A DNA stretch of 64,000 nt from CAYFKJ01 sp964528595 (lineage in GTDB: Bacteria; Pseudomonadota; Alphaproteobacteria; UBA2966), in contig CAZGTM010000001.1 of assembly GCA_964528595.1 (NCBI GenBank), forward strand, positions 62,001 to 126,000, read 5' to 3'. Shown in pieces: positions 53,110-61,485 of this stretch. The position numbers and the translations under genes were made by a program. Under the pieces are notes generated by a model. That model saw only the letters and a program-made list of their open reading frames with translations, was not told the origin of the DNA and ran no database searches. Positions within the stretch are counted from its first letter, which is position 1; every line of letters begins with the position of its first letter.

Positions 53110-54066
53110 CTAGTCGTGCACGCTGCAGGAACCACCGCCGAGAACGCAAAACTCAGCGCAGAAGGGATGGTTGAGTTTGACGGAGCGGTCGGCCTCGGCC
53201 AACGACCGGCCGAGATCGAATTGGTGATCGTAGGGCAGCAACGTACAAGGAACCACGACCGGTTGATCCTCGCCCTTGCGGCGGATGACCATGCGCGATG
53301 TGGCGCACATCATGTTGTCCGGCTTGGTGCCGACGATATCCCAGCAAGCCTCGGTGATCTCCGGCACGTCGCGCTGTTCGTCCATCTCGGGAAACAGCAC
53401 CAGCGCGGCCGGATCTGCGGCGTCCACCTGCATGCCGATATCCTCGAACAACCGGGCAAAGCCGTTGCGCAGTTCGGCTTCCGATTCCGTCCAGCAGGTT
53501 CGGCCCGCAACCTGGATGTTGAACTCATGATCGCTCAGCCAGCGAAGCCCGGGCATAGTCTTTTCCCATGTGTGATGACCGCGTTCCTCGTCATGCAGCG
53601 CCGCGGTGTAGTGATCCAGCGACAGGCGCAGCAGCAGGTTGTCGCCGTGGCGTTGTTTGAGGTGCAACAAATCGTCCGACAACTTCATCATCGGGCGCAT
53701 GGCGTTTGTCAGCACCAGCGCGCGGTAACCACGCGCCAGGACATCGTCCAGCATGGCGATGATATCGGGGTTCATGAACGGCTCTCCGCCGGTAAAACCG
53801 ATCTCATCGCAGCCCCAGTCCCCCTGCTGAAGTTCGTCGAGGTAGAGGCCGATTTCCCGCGCCGTCAGGTAGACCAAACTGTCGTTGGTCGGGCTCGATT
53901 CAATATAACAATGGCTGCACTCAAGGTTACAAAGCGTCCCGGTGTTGAACCACAGCGTTTCGATATTCTTAAGTCCGACCTCGGCACGGCGCTCTCCCTT
54001 AGCCGTAATATCGGGGTCTTGGAATTTCTCGAATTGTGTGGCCGGAATTTCGGCTGTCAGTGTCAT
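53110..54066 (-). CDS. Radical SAM protein with C-terminal Cys motif
   Basis: About 318 residues from ATG 54066 (ATG 54078 possible). The cluster motif is CNLECSHCY (CxxxCxxC), followed by IGFTGGEPFMNPDIIAML and VLTNAMRPMMK. The C-terminal part carries VPCTLLPYD and FCAEFCVLGGGSCS, suggesting a second Fe-S cluster of SPASM/Twitch type. Substrate unknown. It is directly followed by the unusual metallophosphoesterase, so both likely act in one pathway. Upstream codons of the open frame lack similarity. Confidence 0.87.
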   Translation of the reverse strand: MTLTAEIPATQFEKFQDPDITAKGERRAEVGLKNIETLWFNTGTLCNLECSHCYIESSPTNDSLVYLTAREIGLYLDELQQGDWGCDEIGFTGGEPFMNPDIIAMLDDVLARGYRALVLTNAMRPMMKLSDDLLHLKQRHGDNLLLRLSLDHYTAALHDEERGHHTWEKTMPGLRWLSDHEFNIQVAGRTCWTESEAELRNGFARLFEDIGMQVDAADPAALVLFPEMDEQRDVPEITEACWDIVGTKPDNMMCATSRMVIRRKGEDQPVVVPCTLLPYDHQFDLGRSLAEADRSVKLNHPFCAEFCVLGGGSCSVHD

Positions 54067-54275
54067 GTAACTACCCATAAAGAGGTTCTGGAACACTGCC
54101 GCAGCGCCCCGGAAAGCGGCCTCACATTCCGTTTCCCGCCCCTGTTTGTCAACATGGGGGAGCGCCCGTTCACTGAGGTGTGATGATGGTTGAGACCGCC
54201 TTCCGTGGTGAGAATGTTTATGCCAGCCCAAGCCATATGATCTAAAATCATTTCAGGAGTGGGATTGACAGCCAG

Positions 54276-56960
54276 ATGGACGATCAGGGTCAAATCAGAA
54301 TCCTCTACGTCGAGGACGATCAGCCGTTGCAGGCGCTTTTCAAAGGCGTCATGGAGACGAACGGATATGTTGTCGATGTCGCCGGCAACGGACGTGAGGG
54401 CATCGAAAAATTCGCGGCCACGGGCCACGAAATTCTTGCCCTCGACTATAACCTGCCTGACATGTCGGGTCTGGATATCGCGCGCGAGGCCCTGCGGATA
54501 AACCCCGACCAGGTGGTCGTCATCATTACCGGTCAAGGCAGTGAGGTCGTGGCTGCCGAAGCTCTTGCCCTGGGCGTGGCGGACTACGTCGTGAAGCACG
54601 ACGAGCAAATCTATTTCGAACTGCTGCCGGCCGTCGTCATGAAACAGGCGACGATTATCCGCCACCGCAGGAATTTGGCCGTCGAGGCAGAGGTGTTCGA
54701 GAAGCGGAACAGCCAATTCCGAAACCTCTTCGAAAACGCCCAGGTGGGCATCCTGCGCGGCCGAATTTCGGACGGCAAACTCAACGAGGCCAACAACCGC
54801 ATCGTCGAGATGCTTGGTTATCCCAGCGTGGAAAATTTGTTGGAGAATTATCGTCCGGACAGCCATTGGGCCGATATCGCCGCACGGGAAGAATTTGTTA
54901 CGACGGGAATGCGCGATGGTGTCAATCGGGGCTTCGAAACAGAGTTCGTTCGCCTCGACGGATCTAAATTCCAGGTCCAACTGTCGGCTATGTTTTATCC
55001 CGACGAAGACCAAAATGAAGTCGTTCTGGTCGACATTACGGATCGCAAACGGGCCGAAGAGGAATTGGCGCTCAGCGAGGAGCGTTTCCGCCAACTCAGC
55101 GACAACATGAGGGAAGGAATTCAAGTCATCGCGTCGGACAGCCGGCCGCTTTACGTCAACAAAGCGACGGCGGAGATCTTCGGCTTTGCATCCGTGCAGG
55201 AAATGATGGCGCTGGACTCGCTTGGCAGCCTGGTATCCCCGGACGAACTGGAACGCCTCAGGGAATATCGCCGGAAGCGGCTGGCGGGCGAAACCGCGCC
55301 TTCCGATTATGAATACGAGGGGCGCAAAAAGAACGGCGCCGCGATCTGGCTTAGACAGTCGTCGCAGGTGGTCAACTGGGAGGGCGAACCGGCGGTTCAA
55401 AATACCCTGATCGACATAACCGAAAAGAAGCTTGCCGAGGAGGCTCTAAGCCGCAGTGAACGGCGCTATCGGACACTGGTCGAAAGTCTGGCGGATGCGC
55501 TGGTCATCCATCGGAACGGCTTCATACTGTACGCCAACGGCGGCGCCGTCCGTTTGTTCGGCGCCGCCGGCCCGGAAGATCTCATCGGTACGCCGATAAG
55601 CGAACGGGTCCATGAGAGTTCCTTGGAGTTGTCTACTCGGCGGATGGAGAGCGTACTGGAAAGCGGGGTCAATTCGCCCCTTACCGAACACACATTTCTC
55701 AAAATGGACGGCTCCCACGTCGCCATTGAGGCGACCACAAGTGTTGTTGAATGGGAGGGGGAGCAAGCCCTACAGGCCTTGCTGCGCGATGTCAGCGAGC
55801 AATCGCGAATGCGCCAGCAACTGGTCCAGGCCCAGAAGATGGAGGCGATCGGCCACCTTACCGGCGGCGTGGCGCATGATTTCAACAATCTCCTGCAGGT
55901 TATCAGCGGCGCGTCGGCGATGGTCCAATCCGCCATGGGAGACGCCGCACAACAGGTCAAATGGCTGGACCAGATCGTTTCGACCACCGAGCACGGAGCG
56001 CGCTTGACCGGACAGCTACTGGCCTTTTCGCGCCAGCAGCATCTTCATACCGACATCATCGATCTGCCCTCGGAATTGGCGGGAATAGAGGAAATCCTCC
56101 ATCGCACGCTGGGCGAGGACATCGCCTTGGAAGTGCGGATCGAGGAAAACGTTCCGCGGTTGAAGGCGGATTCCAACGCACTGCAAAACGCGTTGCTCAA
56201 CCTGGCCATCAACGCGCGGGGCGCCATGCCGGACGGCGGTAAGTTGGCCATCGACGTCTCGGGCGCCACCTTGCCCGAAGCCATCGATGTTGACGGCGAG
56301 ATGGTTGCGGCCGGTGACTACATCGAAATCGTGGTTGCCGATACCGGTTCCGGCATGCCGAACAACGTGCTGAAAAAGGCGTTCGATCCATTTTTCACAA
56401 CCAAGGACGTGGGCGAGGGCACGGGTCTGGGCTTGAGCATGGTGTACGGCTTTGCCCGGCAATCGGGGGGCTATGCCCGCATCGACAGCGAGGTCGGGGT
56501 CGGTACACGGGTTACGCTGAATTTACCGGCGGTCCTGGATGCGGTTGGGCAAACCGCCTCACTTGAGCCGAATTCAGAACTGCAAAACCGGTCCGGTACC
56601 GTGTTGGTCGTGGAAGATGATTCTATTGTTCGCCAGACGACGTCGGCCATGCTGCGCCGCATCGGTTGGGATGTCGTCGAAGCGGTCGACGGTAATAGTG
56701 CGCTGAAGATCCTGGATGAAGATCATGATTTCGATCTTCTGTTCAGCGACGTCGTCATGCCGGGCGGTATCAGCGGTTTTGATATTGCGGAGATCGTGGC
56801 CGGCAGGGGAGACGGCCCCAAGGTCCTGCTGACTTCAGGTTATCCGGACCGCATGGATGCCGGCGGTGACAATGCCCCAATAGGATTGACCATACTGAAG
56901 AAGCCCTATTCCCTGCTGCAGCTTCAGGAGGCGATCGCCGACATCATGGCGGCGCGTTAA
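54276..56960 (+). CDS. Hybrid sensor histidine kinase / response regulator (REC-PAS-PAS-PAS-HK-REC)
   Basis: 894 residues, cytoplasmic, no membrane segments. N-terminal REC with phospho-Asp57 (LALDYNLPDMSG); PAS domains at about 145-260, 265-385 and 390-510; HisKA with His534 (GGVAHDFNNLLQVISG); HATPase with NLAINARGAMPDGG and GTGLGLSMVYG; C-terminal REC with Asp825 (LLFSDVVMPGG). A four-step phosphorelay can be drawn, though no separate Hpt or output regulator is adjacent. The stimulus is unknown; PAS domains may bind haem, flavin or small ligands. Confidence 0.93.
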   Translation: MDDQGQIRILYVEDDQPLQALFKGVMETNGYVVDVAGNGREGIEKFAATGHEILALDYNLPDMSGLDIAREALRINPDQVVVIITGQGSEVVAAEALALGVADYVVKHDEQIYFELLPAVVMKQATIIRHRRNLAVEAEVFEKRNSQFRNLFENAQVGILRGRISDGKLNEANNRIVEMLGYPSVENLLENYRPDSHWADIAAREEFVTTGMRDGVNRGFETEFVRLDGSKFQVQLSAMFYPDEDQNEVVLVDITDRKRAEEELALSEERFRQLSDNMREGIQVIASDSRPLYVNKATAEIFGFASVQEMMALDSLGSLVSPDELERLREYRRKRLAGETAPSDYEYEGRKKNGAAIWLRQSSQVVNWEGEPAVQNTLIDITEKKLAEEALSRSERRYRTLVESLADALVIHRNGFILYANGGAVRLFGAAGPEDLIGTPISERVHESSLELSTRRMESVLESGVNSPLTEHTFLKMDGSHVAIEATTSVVEWEGEQALQALLRDVSEQSRMRQQLVQAQKMEAIGHLTGGVAHDFNNLLQVISGASAMVQSAMGDAAQQVKWLDQIVSTTEHGARLTGQLLAFSRQQHLHTDIIDLPSELAGIEEILHRTLGEDIALEVRIEENVPRLKADSNALQNALLNLAINARGAMPDGGKLAIDVSGATLPEAIDVDGEMVAAGDYIEIVVADTGSGMPNNVLKKAFDPFFTTKDVGEGTGLGLSMVYGFARQSGGYARIDSEVGVGTRVTLNLPAVLDAVGQTASLEPNSELQNRSGTVLVVEDDSIVRQTTSAMLRRIGWDVVEAVDGNSALKILDEDHDFDLLFSDVVMPGGISGFDIAEIVAGRGDGPKVLLTSGYPDRMDAGGDNAPIGLTILKKPYSLLQLQEAIADIMAAR

Positions 56961-57031
56961 GCGGAACCGCGGCGCTGAAAATGATTCCCATCGATGGCTT
57001 TTTATTCTAGGAAATGACCGGCTTGGACACC

Positions 57032-57105
57032 GCGGGCGTAGCTCAATGGTAGAGCAGGAGCTTCCCAAGCTTAAGACGGGGGTTCGATTCCCCTCGCCCG
57101 CTCCA
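57032..57105 (+). tRNA. tRNA-Gly (anticodon CCC)
   Basis: 74 bases with encoded CCA. Acceptor stem GCGGGCG/CGCCCGC, D arm GCTCAATGGTAGAGC, anticodon loop TTCCCAA, T arm with GTTCGATTC. The anticodon stem has one non-canonical outer pair (G-A). Confidence 0.95.
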
Positions 57106-57127
57106 GTCCACCAACCCGTGTGAGATT

Positions 57128-58324
57128 GTGATTACAGCCCGGCTATCAGTTTTCTATGGCGCGGTGTTTCTGGTCGTCGGCTTCCACATGCCGTTTTGGC
57201 CGGTGTGGCTGCATTCCCGGGGAATGTCGGCAAGCGAAATCGGATTGCTGCTGGCCAGTGCGGCCTGGCTGAAAATAGTCGGCAATCCCATGATCGCCCA
57301 TATCGCCGACCGCAGGGGCGAGCGGCGACGGCCGATCATCGCGCTAGCCGCGGCATCCCTGGCGGTGGCGGCGCTTTACCTCAGCGCTTCCGGATTTTGG
57401 CAGATTCTTGCCGTTACGGCGGTCTACGCCGTGGCGTTTTCGGCCATGTTGCCGCTGGCCGACAACCTGGTGCTGAAAGCGGCGTACCGGGAGGGGCTGG
57501 ACTACGGCCGCATCCGGCTTTGGGGTTCGATCACCTTCATTTTCGCGGCCCTGCTGGGCGGACGGTGGCTGGAGGGACGCAGCGAGGATTGGATCCTCTG
57601 GCTCATGCTCGGCGGCCTGGCATTTACCCTGGTGGCCAGTTACGCCCTGCCGGATATCTCGCCGCCGAAGTCGACGGCTCCCCGCAGGGCGATCGGACGG
57701 TTGCTCACAGCGCCGACGTTCGTGCTTTTTCTTTGCGCCGCGGGCCTGGCGCAGGCCTCCCATGCCGTGCTCATGGGTTTCGGTACCATTCATTGGCGGG
57801 CCGCCGGTATCGGCGATGGCGTGATCGGCTTGTTGTGGGCGGAAGGCGTGGTGGCGGAAATTATCCTGTTCGCCTTTGGCGTCTGGGTGCTCAAGCGGCT
57901 CGGACCGGGTGGTTTGTTGGTGGTCGGCGCGGCGGCGGGAATAGTTCGCTGGTCCGCAACCGGTTTAACCACCGATATCGGTTGGCTGATCGGCCTGCAG
58001 TTTCTCCACGGACTGACGTTCGGGGCCACACACCTGGGGGCCATGCATTTTCTGGCGCGCGCCGCACCCCAAGCCATATCTGCGACGGCCCAGAGTATCT
58101 ACTCTGCCGCGGCTCTGGGGATCGCGCTTGGCATCGCCATGCCGGTTGCGGGTTACCTCTACGAGATTTTTGAAGCCGACGCCTTCCACGCCATGACCGG
58201 TGTTTCTCTGGTCGCCCTGGTTCTGGCGCTGCTGTTGGTGCGCCGCTGGGACGGCGGGGAAATCAAGCTGGACCGGTCAGCGTCCGATCAATCGGCCAAA
58301 GGAACGTCAGGCACCCAGAGATAG
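57128..58324 (+). CDS. MFS transporter, HcaT/phenylpropionate-permease-like
   Basis: 398 residues from GTG 57128, about twelve membrane segments. The family pattern includes FHMPFWPVWLHSRGMSASEIGLLLA, GNPMIAHIADRRGERR and the distinctive YGRIRLWGSITFI. Related members carry 3-phenylpropionate or nucleosides; the substrate here is unknown. The 3' end overlaps the convergent VOC gene by 37 bases. Confidence 0.9.
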   Translation: MITARLSVFYGAVFLVVGFHMPFWPVWLHSRGMSASEIGLLLASAAWLKIVGNPMIAHIADRRGERRRPIIALAAASLAVAALYLSASGFWQILAVTAVYAVAFSAMLPLADNLVLKAAYREGLDYGRIRLWGSITFIFAALLGGRWLEGRSEDWILWLMLGGLAFTLVASYALPDISPPKSTAPRRAIGRLLTAPTFVLFLCAAGLAQASHAVLMGFGTIHWRAAGIGDGVIGLLWAEGVVAEIILFAFGVWVLKRLGPGGLLVVGAAAGIVRWSATGLTTDIGWLIGLQFLHGLTFGATHLGAMHFLARAAPQAISATAQSIYSAAALGIALGIAMPVAGYLYEIFEADAFHAMTGVSLVALVLALLLVRRWDGGEIKLDRSASDQSAKGTSGTQR

Positions 58325-58725
58325 CCGTCGGCATCGAGGATATAGACCTCGCGCAGGCCATGGGGCTTGTCCGCCGTACCGTCCAAAACCGTGAAGCCAA
58401 GTTCGCGCGCCCGGGCTTCCGCCGCGTCGGGGGCACAGCCGTGCAGCCGCAGTTCCGCGCCGATGCCGCGCGGCAGGTCATCGCCCAGGCTGCCGTGCAG
58501 GGGATGGTCCTGATAGGTGTGGTCGGCATGCAGCATCCACTCCGCCGTGCCCCGGCGCAGGACGGCGAAGTCGGGATCGTCATGGACGATATCGGCGCCC
58601 AGGACCTCGACGCCAAAGGCGACCGCCCGGGAAACGTCACGCACGAGCAGATTGATTCCCAGGCCCTTGAGCGATTTGCCGTAATCCGGCGCTGGCATCC
58701 AGGGATCTTCGCTGGCGAGCTTCAT
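58288..58725 (-). CDS. VOC (glyoxalase/bleomycin resistance) family protein
   Basis: About 145 residues from ATG 58725, after AGGGGAA. Paired beta-alpha-beta units: GINLLVRDVSRAVAFGVEVLGADIVHDDPDFAVLRRG and REVYILDADGYLWVPDVPL. Enzymatic role unknown; such proteins are lyases, dioxygenases or binding proteins. The open frame reaches further upstream, into the YedE gene, without support. Confidence 0.87.
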   Translation of the reverse strand: MKLASEDPWMPAPDYGKSLKGLGINLLVRDVSRAVAFGVEVLGADIVHDDPDFAVLRRGTAEWMLHADHTYQDHPLHGSLGDDLPRGIGAELRLHGCAPDAAEARARELGFTVLDGTADKPHGLREVYILDADGYLWVPDVPLAD

Positions 58726-58748
58726 CGTGTTCCCCTTTGACCTTTCAT

Positions 58749-60011
58749 TCAGTCGAGGCCGAACCATGGACGCATTTTGACGCCAAGCCAAGTCCCCGGC
58801 AGGGCGCAAGCGATCCACAGCCAACCGTGCAAACTGGTCGATGCGACACCGGAAAAGAAGGCGCCGATATTACAACCGAAGGCAATGCGGGCCCCGTAGC
58901 CCATCATCAATCCGCCGATGATGGCGGCCATCAGGCTGCGCCACGGAATGCGCAAATTGGGGGCGAACCGGCCGGCCATGCCGGCCGCCACGAGGGCGCC
59001 GATGACGATGCCGATATCCATGATCGACGTTTTGTCGTTCAGGATGCCGGCGTTCAACGCGTTCTCCGTGAAGCCGCCGGTCCAAAACCAGCTGCCCGCC
59101 GGGTCCCAGCCCACAAGGGTCGCCACCTTGGCGCCCCAGAGCGTGAAGGCCCAGGTGATCGTCCAGGGGTGGCCGGACAGCGCCAGGGTGGCGAAATTCA
59201 GAACCGCCAGCGTCAATGCCCCCCAGATCAACGGCCAGGGTCCCCGAAGGAAACGGGCAGACGATCCTTGGGGCGGGGCGGGCTGCCCACCGCGCGCCCA
59301 GCGTGACAGCCAGAGATAAAGACCGACCAGCACAGCCAATTGCAGCGCCACCGCCGCCGGCCAGCCCAGGGCATCGCCCAGCGCAATGCCCGGCAAACGC
59401 GGCGTCGATACCCACCAGCGCATATCGAGGCTGGCCCAGAACGAACCGGCGCAGAAGGCAATCAGGGTGACGACCATGCGCGCACTACCGCCGCCCACGG
59501 TATAGAGCGTGCCCGAGCCGCAGCCGCCGCCGAGCTGCATGCCGAGGCCGAATATCAAGGCACCGGCAGCCACCTGAAGGCCAATGGGGGCGACCGCTCC
59601 GCCGACCGGATTACCGAACAGCGAACCCTCGGCCAGGGCGGGCGCAAACAGGACGGTCGCAGCGCCCAGCATCACAAGCTGGGCCTGCACCCCGGCCACC
59701 TCGCGCGTCCTGATCATCCGTCGGTAGGCCGACGTGAAGCCGAAGGCCGCGTGATAGAGCACGATACCCAAGGCGAGGCCGACGCCATAAAGGGAGATGT
59801 GCTTCCAGGGGAAATCGCCGAGCGCCCAGAGACAGGCCGAAGCAATGATGCCCCCAGCGGCGACGACGGGCCACTGGATGCTGCCGTTGTCCCCCCCGCC
59901 CCATCCCTCCCCCTCCAGGGGGGAGGGGGTACCATCTGGCTTACGCAAGCCTTCCCCCTTGAGGGAGGAAGGTTTGGATGGGGGTGACCCGATTGGAACT
60001 TCCTCTGCCAT
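58749..60011 (-). CDS. YeeE/YedE family sulfur transporter
   Basis: About 420 residues with around nine or more membrane segments. Both duplicated YeeE/YedE motifs are present, each with the conserved cysteine: MQLGGGCGSGTLYTVGGGSARM and GARIAFGCNIGAFFSGVASTSLHGW. In TsuA such cysteines relay thiosulfate across the membrane. A non-family N-terminal stretch (about residues 9-40, SPPSKPSSLKGEG...PSPLEGEGWGGG) is encoded by a palindromic repeat. The neighbouring rhodanese and dsrA support a role in sulfur uptake. ATG 60011 is used; 60020 is possible. Confidence 0.9.
   Translation of the reverse strand: MAEEVPIGSPPSKPSSLKGEGLRKPDGTPSPLEGEGWGGGDNGSIQWPVVAAGGIIASACLWALGDFPWKHISLYGVGLALGIVLYHAAFGFTSAYRRMIRTREVAGVQAQLVMLGAATVLFAPALAEGSLFGNPVGGAVAPIGLQVAAGALIFGLGMQLGGGCGSGTLYTVGGGSARMVVTLIAFCAGSFWASLDMRWWVSTPRLPGIALGDALGWPAAVALQLAVLVGLYLWLSRWARGGQPAPPQGSSARFLRGPWPLIWGALTLAVLNFATLALSGHPWTITWAFTLWGAKVATLVGWDPAGSWFWTGGFTENALNAGILNDKTSIMDIGIVIGALVAAGMAGRFAPNLRIPWRSLMAAIIGGLMMGYGARIAFGCNIGAFFSGVASTSLHGWLWIACALPGTWLGVKMRPWFGLD
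59899..59983. repeat. Palindromic repeat inserted in the YedE coding frame
   Basis: Outer arms CCCCATCC (59899-59906) and GGATGGGG (59976-59983) enclose two GC-rich hairpins (59905-59927 and 59950-59972), a cruciform-like layout. In the coding frame it yields PSSLKGEG and PSPLEGEGWGGG, peptides I associate with dispersed palindromic repeats read through in many proteobacterial genomes. Confidence 0.75.
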
Positions 60012-60135
60012 GTCGTCCAAACTCTATTCATAATTCCCGCAAATTTCCGCCCCCTTCACCGCGTTGTGAGATTGATTGAGGACGATGATCCGCTATAGGA
60101 GAGGCGAAAATGCAACCGCGTATCGGGAGACCGGA

Positions 60136-61080
60136 ATGAAACGCTTTTCTCTGACCGCCGCCGCCGTCCTGTTATCCCTATTCGGCGCAGCCCCGGGCTG
60201 GGCATCAGTGCCGGTGGTCGGCGTCGACTGGCTCCTGGCGAACGGCGCAAGCGAAGGCCGCGCTATTGTCGATCTTCGGGACAAGCGGTCCTACCTCGGC
60301 GCCCATATCCCCGGCGCCGTCCACACCGACTATGGCCTGGACGGTTGGCGCGTGCGCCGCGGCGGGGTTGACGGCCTGATGCCAGTGGCGGGTAAGGCGC
60401 TGGACCGCTTGACCGGCGTTATCGGAAAACTGGGCATCGATGGGTCCACGCACGTCGTTCTCGTGGCGCCGGGCTGGGGGCCGGGCGATCTCGGTATCGC
60501 GACGCGGCTCTATTGGACGTTCAAGGTGCTGGGCCACGACGAGGTTTCGATATTGGACGGCGGTATGATGGCTTACGTGGCCGAGACCAAGGCCGACAGG
60601 CGCACGCCGGTTAACCCGCTGGAGCGGGGCAACATCCGCCGGACGCCCAAACGTTTCGAAGCAAAATTACGCCGGGAGATGCTGGTCGGCCGGTCGGAAA
60701 TTGAGGCGGCTCTGACAAACGCTCTGCCGGTGCTCGATGCTCGGCCCAACCTTCAGTACCTGGGTTTGCAGAAAAGCCCCAGCGTACAGCGAGCCGGGAC
60801 GCTGCCGGGCGCACTCAGCCTGCCGGGCGAGTGGATGACCGAAAACGGCGGCGGCACAATTCGGCGTAAAGGGGCGCTGGCGAAACTCTTCGATATCGCC
60901 GGGGCCAAATCCGAAGGTGAGATGTTCACCTTTTGCAACACCGGCCACTGGGCGTCGGTCACCTGGTTCGTGGCTCACGAGATTTTGGGACGAAGCCGGA
61001 CAAAAATGTACGACGGCTCGCTGGCGGATTGGACGTCCAGGCGGGATGCGCCGGTGGAACGTAAGATCAGGCTGAATTAG
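60136..61080 (+). CDS. Exported tandem-rhodanese sulfurtransferase
   Basis: About 315 residues from ATG 60136, preceded by GGGAG. A signal peptide (SLTAAAVLLSLFGAAPGWA) exports it. Two rhodanese modules follow: the first (AIVDLRDKRSYLGAHIPGAVHTDY) lacks the catalytic cysteine, the second has it in TFCNTGHWASV (Cys about 267), as in SseA-type enzymes. It transfers sulfane sulfur in the periplasm. Divergent from YedE; the stop overlaps a small leftward gene by 14 bases. Confidence 0.92.
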   Translation: MKRFSLTAAAVLLSLFGAAPGWASVPVVGVDWLLANGASEGRAIVDLRDKRSYLGAHIPGAVHTDYGLDGWRVRRGGVDGLMPVAGKALDRLTGVIGKLGIDGSTHVVLVAPGWGPGDLGIATRLYWTFKVLGHDEVSILDGGMMAYVAETKADRRTPVNPLERGNIRRTPKRFEAKLRREMLVGRSEIEAALTNALPVLDARPNLQYLGLQKSPSVQRAGTLPGALSLPGEWMTENGGGTIRRKGALAKLFDIAGAKSEGEMFTFCNTGHWASVTWFVAHEILGRSRTKMYDGSLADWTSRRDAPVERKIRLN

Positions 61081-61288
61081 CCGCCGCCCAGTCGCCCAAC
61101 ATCTTCCCCCAGGCGGCGGCGCTGGCGGGATCGGCTTCCAACACGGTGTGCCGCCGGCCTTCCTTGATGCGCAGCCTCAACAGCCGCATGCCGCTCTCGT
61201 AGACGATTTCCTCCGCCCTGACTTCCTTGCCGTAGGGCAGGTCGACGGCGCCCAGGTCGTTCACTTCCGTCTCGAATTCCCCCGCCAT
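61067..61288 (-). CDS. Small conserved-looking protein, 73 residues, unknown function
   Basis: A soluble protein with a beta-rich centre (VDLPYGKEVRAEEIVYESGMRLLRLRIKEGRRHTVLEADPAS) ending in an Ala/Trp helix (AAWGKMLGDWAAAN). It follows the 63-residue gene by 5 bases in the TauD-like operon. Its end overlaps the rhodanese gene by 14 bases. Not recognised further. Confidence 0.7.
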   Translation of the reverse strand: MAGEFETEVNDLGAVDLPYGKEVRAEEIVYESGMRLLRLRIKEGRRHTVLEADPASAAAWGKMLGDWAAANSA

Positions 61289-61293
61289 ATCGT

Positions 61294-61485
61294 CTATCTC
61301 CCACCCCAGGTAAAGACGTTCTCCAATTTAAGTTCCCAGTCGTCGGGCGTATCGGGATAGGGCGGCTTCTGATCCATGCTAATCAGGATTTCGCCCTGTT
61401 CCCCCAAGGCTTGAACGATGGGGACCAGTTCGTCGAACGAAGTCAGGTCTTCGTGCATTTTCAGCACCTGGCTCATCAAAATCAT
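61294..61485 (-). CDS. Small protein, 63 residues, unknown function
   Basis: Sequence type MHEDLTSFDELVPIVQALGEQGEILISMDQKPPYPDTPDDWELKLENVFTWGG. Its ATG overlaps the TGA of the TauD-like gene (ATGA), a strong sign of real coupled translation. Soluble, acidic, no known domain seen. It sits between the oxygenase and the 73-residue gene. Confidence 0.72.
   Translation of the reverse strand: MILMSQVLKMHEDLTSFDELVPIVQALGEQGEILISMDQKPPYPDTPDDWELKLENVFTWGGR

Noticed and set aside
54063..55400. Long minus-strand open frame opposite the hybrid kinase
   Set aside because: Antisense of well-conserved REC and PAS coding sequence; no domain or ribosome site.
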